36,089 nt of DNA from the NCBI GenBank assembly GCA_030038235.1, contig JASHPE010000225.1, positions 1-36,089 on the forward strand. Reading direction: 5' to 3'. The DNA comes from Terriglobia bacterium. Lineage in GTDB: Bacteria; Acidobacteriota; Terriglobia; UBA7540. Numbering within the stretch: position 1 is the first letter of the stretch; every line of letters starts with the position of its first letter. Shown here piece by piece: positions 32,885 through 36,089 of the stretch. Made by a program: the position numbers and the translations under genes. A model generated the notes under the pieces. The model did no database searches, was not told the origin of the DNA, and saw only the letters and a list, made by a program, of their open reading frames with translations.

Positions 32885-33313
32885 TCGCCTTGTGCTATCC
32901 CTTGCTCCAGTTCGACGACGAGCTCCTCGGCCAACGCCGTTTTTTTTATAGTCCGAGGACGCGCCGGCCGCCTCTTGCAGCCGGGCATTGCAGATCTGCT
33001 CGTTCGTCGCCACCAAGTCGCGGCTCAGCTCGCGAAAGCGCTGGTATTCAGCAAGCTGGGCTCGGGTGCGCTCCACCGCTGGACCGGAGGGAATCGCCTT
33101 GCTCACGGTCTTGCCTTTCACGGCGTGGGTCACCATGAAAAGGGGTCCGTGTCCGGGGTCATTGGGCCGCGCGCACCGGCAGTTGGGCTTTCCACATTTC
33201 CGATAACACTCCACCAGAGAACCGGGCCGCATTTCACCGAGCTGGGCGAGACGCGACTTCAGGTCTCGATCACGGTTCTGGAGTTCGTGCAAGTGCTGGG
33301 AGATAGAGCTCAC
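32870..33313 (-). CDS. DUF6788-like transposon accessory protein, remnant
   Basis: 147 residues from a GTG. LGEMRPGSLVECYRKCGKPN followed by CRCARPNDPGHGP gives the CxxxxCxC motif, and VKGKTVSKAI and YQRFRELSRDLVATNEQIC complete a pattern I associate with DUF6788 proteins encoded beside transposases (memory). A run of eight A (rc of 32940-32947) interrupts the end of the frame. In the shifted frame the sequence continues KKTALAEELVVELEQGIAQG, which looks more protein-like than the unshifted basic tail. No transposase follows; instead the heptamer hairpin and a pseudogene are found, so this is probably a leftover of an insertion element. Confidence 0.6.
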   Translation of the reverse strand: MSSISQHLHELQNRDRDLKSRLAQLGEMRPGSLVECYRKCGKPNCRCARPNDPGHGPLFMVTHAVKGKTVSKAIPSGPAVERTRAQLAEYQRFRELSRDLVATNEQICNARLQEAAGASSDYKKNGVGRGARRRTGARDSTRRGSRE

Positions 33314-33428
33314 CTTATTTTTTCTCTCTGCCAGTCTGTACAGCTTACAGATAATAACTCTAATTCCCGCCCGGGTCAGACTGCCACTTTTGCGTCGTGC
33401 GCACCTCGGACTCCGAGCAATCGAACAA

Positions 33429-33458
33429 TTGCAGAAACGAACAGCAACCCGCTACAAT
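33429..33458 (+). promoter_or_regulatory. Promoter in front of truncated tRNA-Ser
   Basis: TTGCAG (33429-33434) and TACAAT (33453-33458), 18 bp apart, about 40 bp before the tRNA 5' end; a typical tRNA promoter arrangement. Confidence 0.5.
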
Positions 33459-33498
33459 CTCTGCTGCACGGTCTCCGGCACCGTCCGTAAGGCATTGA

Positions 33499-33541
33499 GG
33501 AGGGATGGGTGAGCGGTTGAAACCGGCGGTCTTGAAAACCG
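33499..33541 (+). pseudogene. 5' half of tRNA-Ser(UGA), truncated after the anticodon stem
   Basis: The bases give an acceptor 5' strand GGAGGGA, TG, a D-arm (GGT, GAGCGGTTGAA, ACC), then anticodon stem-loop GCGGT-CTTGAAA-ACCG with anticodon TGA. This closely follows bacterial tRNA-Ser(UGA). After ACCG the match ends: there is no long variable arm followed by a TTCGAAT T-loop, and no TCCCTCC to close the acceptor stem. Confidence 0.6.
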
Positions 33542-33671
33542 ATTTGCCTCATTCCGGCATGTGCATCAAAACCAACCAAATCCTTTGGCCAGCCAAGCAC
33601 TTGCACCGATTTTTGTCTTCACCTGATTCACGGAATTTCACGGGTTTCGACCCGGCTACAGTGACAAAACA

Positions 33672-34300
33672 GTGACAGTCGAGCCCACCGCCGTCCCAAA
33701 GGTTGAACTGTCACTGGCGAATAAACAGCGAAAGCTAGCATGGCAGCGCTCGCGCCACAGAGCCCAACTTACAGACCTCGCCCTCGAACTCACTCAGAAA
33801 TCCGCAGGCTTCCGTCGGAGCCTTCCGCCTTCGCTGCGTGCCTCGCTCGCGGACCTGGTGCGCGATGAACTGCTACTACTCGAACCTCATCGAGGGGCAC
33901 GACACGCACCCTGTTGACATCGAGCGTGCGCTCAAAAACGACTACAGCCAGGACGCTCGCAAACGTGACCTTCAGCTTGAGGCTCTGGCGCACATCAAGG
34001 TGCAGAAATGGATTGACAGTGGAGGACTGAAGACCGGACTTGGTTTAACGCCGGAAGGAAGCCGCGACATTCACCGCCGCTTTTGTGAACTGCTCCCGAA
34101 CGACCTGCTCTGGGTCGAAGACCCGGCTACCAAGTGAGAAACTGCGGCTCGTGCCCGGCGAGTTCCGCAAGCGCAACGTCCAGGTAGGCCGCCACGTCGC
34201 GATCAGTCCCGGTGCCGTGCTCCGCTTCCTTGAGCGCTTCTCGCAGGTTTACACGAATCTCGGCAAGACCGAGTCCATCACCACGACGGCGCGCCCTTGA
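33672..34300 (+). pseudogene. Fic family gene remnant, two frameshifts and lost catalytic motif
   Basis: Three frames together read as a Fic protein N-terminal region: LTQKSAGFRRSLPPSLRASL (first frame), then MNCYYSNLIEGHDTHPVDIE and PNDLLWVEDPATK (second), then EKLRLVPGEFRKRNVQVGRH, ISPGAVLRFLERFSQVY (third). The first shift lies near 33863 (a CG pair seems lost in CGCGCG) and the second near 34134 (one extra T). The sequence stops at LGKTESI, just before where Fic proteins carry HPFxDGNGR, so AMP-transferring activity is impossible. Confidence 0.8.
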
Positions 34301-34302
34301 AC

Positions 34303-34437
34303 TTCCGGGAAAGATGCGACTTCCCAGAGACGCCTACATCACCGTCCAGCACATCTATTATCCTGGGTTCACGGCTGCTGGCCTGGTCGGCGAGTCTGGG
34401 GGTTTTCTTCTGGTGCTGGTGTTCCTGCTTTTCTCGC
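34303..34437 (+). pseudogene. Fragment of an unidentified membrane protein gene
   Basis: One frame reads ELPGKMRLPRDAYITVQHIY, then YPGFTAAGLVGESGGFLLVL, ending in VFLLFSPLDDH. It looks like a loop plus one hydrophobic helix of a membrane protein. It is joined directly to the fic remnant and breaks off in a short heptamer run (CCACGGACCACGGAC, about 34449-34463). Confidence 0.35.
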
Positions 34438-34530
34438 CTTTGGACGACCACGGACCACGGACACTTCAAGCAGCGCAACGATGGATGCAAACTACTACAC
34501 TAGCCTATATGCATTGCCACGGAAGCCATG

Positions 34531-36089
34531 ATGAAAAACGAAACCAAGTCGCTCATAAGGCGGGCTCAGGTCACGAACAACGTCGGGGCGCTTCCATGCG
34601 CGAAGCGCGTGTGGTACCGATCTGGCGTACTGTCAGCGGTTTTGGCGGCGCTCTTTTCAGTCGGTGCCTGGCCGCAAACCCAGCTCGCGACAGTTTCCGG
34701 CACCATCACTGACCCAAGCGGCGCCGTTGTCCCTGGCGCCAGGGTCACGATTGTCAGTCAAGGCACGGGATTGAAACGTGGTACTCTGACTGACGAGGCC
34801 GGCGAATACCGTTTCGCCGGGTTGCCAACGGGAAGCTATTCCCTCCGTATGGAGAAAGCCGCGTTCCGATCGCAAGTGCGCGAAGGAGTTGAGCTCAATG
34901 CGGCGGCTGAAGTTACGATCAACGCACAACTCGCCATAGGTAACCTTTCCCAGCAAACGACGGTCACCGCGAACGTTGCCGCCATTGATACCACGACGTC
35001 GACTATCAATGGGCTACTTCCAGAGCAAAGCCTCGCGGAACTGCCCCTCGACAACCGCGATCTCTTTAGTGCGGTTATGCTGGAGCCTGGAGTCGCTCCC
35101 AACCCCAGCAGTGCTCCTTCGTTGCTCTCGAGCGGCAAGTCCGGGCAAGTGGCAATTAGTAGTATCCGTCCGAGTATGACCAACGTTTTGATCGACGGTG
35201 TGGATGCAACGGATCCGGTCTGGGGCTATTCGCCCGCGGGCGCTTCGGGTTTTTTCCTTGGCCTGAATGAGCTGGCGGAGGTCCGCGTCTTGACTCAAAC
35301 CTTCAACGCGGAGTACGGGGGGCATGGCGGCGCCGTGATCGAGATGGTCACCAAGTCCGGCAGTAACCAATTTCGTGGATCTTTGTGGGAATTGCATCGG
35401 GATGCGTCGCTCGATGCCAAGAACTACTTCGATTTGGGCACAAGCCCGATTCCGCCGTACGTCCGCAATCAGTTCGGTGCTGGAATCGGAGGGCCGCTAA
35501 AACGTAACCGCACGTTCTTCTTTATCAACTATGAGGGGTTTCGTGAAGTACAGGCATCCACCGCGATTGCCACGGCGCCCGATGCCCTCGCCCATCAAGG
35601 GCTGCTGCCCTCCGCCGGGAATCCGTCCGCCTGCAGCAGCGCCGCTCCCAGCGGATGTGTCGCCATTCCGATGAATCCTCTCATCCAACCGTTTCTGAAT
35701 CTGATGCCGGTTGCGAACGGACCCGACAATGGGGATGGCACCGGCGAACTAATCACGGCCAACAAGGGCAGCACGCGTGAGGACCATGCGATGGTCCGCA
35801 TCGATCACAACTTTTCCAGCACCCATTCGCTGTTCGCACGCTACACCATCGACGACAGTTCAGCCCTGGTTCCCAACGTTGGGGTGCCGCCCGGCACCTA
35901 CATGCCGGGATTCCCGGCCTTTCACCTGGCGCGGAATCAGTATGCTACGGTTCAGGACCGCACGACAGTGGGCGATAATTGGATTAATGAGTTCCGCTTC
36001 GGCGTTAACCGAACCACGGCATCTTCTTCCATCGATAATACGCATCCGGGTCTGTCTACTTCTTTGGTTCCTGACCGGCCGTTCGGAAT
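34531..36089 (+). CDS. TonB-dependent receptor, Oar-like, with carboxypeptidase-regulatory domain; 3' end outside window
   Basis: At least 519 codons. After a signal region (GVLSAVLAALFSVGAWPQTQ) comes a CarboxypepD_reg beta domain (TVSGTITDPSGAVVPGARVT, EYRFAGLPTGSYSLR, residues about 56-135), then the plug (ELPLDNRDLFSAVMLEPGV, NVLIDGVDATDP, FNAEYGGHGGAVIEMVTKSG) and the first barrel strands (YVRNQFGAGIGGPLKRNRTF, FINYEGFRE). This is the large Oar-type receptor common in Acidobacteria, in the outer membrane, taking up substrates such as glycans or peptides. GGAAG lies 5 nt before ATG 34531; another ATG is at 34528. No frameshift is seen up to the edge. Confidence 0.92.
   Translation, partial: MKNETKSLIRRAQVTNNVGALPCAKRVWYRSGVLSAVLAALFSVGAWPQTQLATVSGTITDPSGAVVPGARVTIVSQGTGLKRGTLTDEAGEYRFAGLPTGSYSLRMEKAAFRSQVREGVELNAAAEVTINAQLAIGNLSQQTTVTANVAAIDTTTSTINGLLPEQSLAELPLDNRDLFSAVMLEPGVAPNPSSAPSLLSSGKSGQVAISSIRPSMTNVLIDGVDATDPVWGYSPAGASGFFLGLNELAEVRVLTQTFNAEYGGHGGAVIEMVTKSGSNQFRGSLWELHRDASLDAKNYFDLGTSPIPPYVRNQFGAGIGGPLKRNRTFFFINYEGFREVQASTAIATAPDALAHQGLLPSAGNPSACSSAAPSGCVAIPMNPLIQPFLNLMPVANGPDNGDGTGELITANKGSTREDHAMVRIDHNFSSTHSLFARYTIDDSSALVPNVGVPPGTYMPGFPAFHLARNQYATVQDRTTVGDNWINEFRFGVNRTTASSSIDNTHPGLSTSLVPDRPFG

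Larger units (their letters stand above)
33314..33671. other. Gene-poor stretch with promoter, truncated tRNA and small repeats
   Basis: Apart from the promoter (33429-33458) and tRNA fragment (33499-33541), I see only a short hairpin CGGGTTTCGACCCG (33641-33655) and the direct repeat ACAGTGAC (two copies, 33659-33677). No protein gene. Confidence 0.5.

Noticed and set aside
34212-34712. 166-codon plus-strand gene between the fic remnant and the TonB receptor
   Set aside because: Only the short part kept as a membrane-protein fragment looks real; the rest is out of frame with fic and overlaps the receptor's coding sequence.

Overview
The window looks like GC-rich chromosome from an Acidobacteria member, probably of the Bryobacterales/Solibacterales type (inference). 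The grounds are an ECF-like sigma factor of the TIGR02999 kind paired with a Ser/Thr kinase-TPR receptor, an Oar-like TonB-dependent receptor with a carboxypeptidase-regulatory domain, a giant PEP-CTERM surface protein, and a secreted phosphoesterase carrying FG-GAP repeats.

Layout. 1-4367 (-): secreted phosphoesterase with Ig-like and FG-GAP repeats, cut by the left edge. 4772-7974 (-): sigma factor and kinase-TPR pair. 8294-14173 (-): 1959-residue PEP-CTERM repeat protein. 14617-15726 (-): cysteine-synthase-like enzyme. 16095-16547 (-): four-helix-bundle (S23/IVP-like) gene lying among heptamer repeats. 16577-21782 (-): NAD-dependent formate dehydrogenase operon. 22443-26898 (+): sulfur assimilation genes (cysQ, fused sat-cysC, a trans-sulfuration PLP enzyme). 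26955-28853 (-): formate-tetrahydrofolate ligase. 29037-32339: secreted His-rich protein, aldo/keto reductase, MmcQ/YjbR protein and a saccharopine-dehydrogenase-like oxidoreductase. 32500-34440: a decayed segment holding a deleted reductase copy, an IS-accessory remnant, a truncated tRNA-Ser, a broken fic gene and another fragment. 34531-36089 (+): TonB-dependent receptor cut by the right edge.

The middle links two themes. Formate dehydrogenase interconverts formate and CO2 with NAD, and formate-THF ligase moves formate onto folate, giving a one-carbon route. CysQ, ATP sulfurylase/APS kinase, a trans-sulfuration enzyme and a cysteine synthase form a sulfate-to-cysteine/methionine set.

The strongest observations are these. 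(1) The formate dehydrogenase catalytic gene contains an in-frame TGA exactly at the active-site Cys/Sec position, followed by a SECIS-like hairpin whose GGTCT loop is 21 nt from the TGA. (2) The catalytic polypeptide is split and permuted: the molybdopterin half is encoded first, the diaphorase in the middle, and the ferredoxin/[4Fe-4S] half last, with the break where a heptamer repeat begins. (3) Several loci carry different heptamer (or octamer) tandem repeats arranged as inverted pairs. One pair brackets the four-helix-bundle gene, and repeats form the 3' ends of neighbouring genes. Together these may be an undescribed repeat/mobile system.
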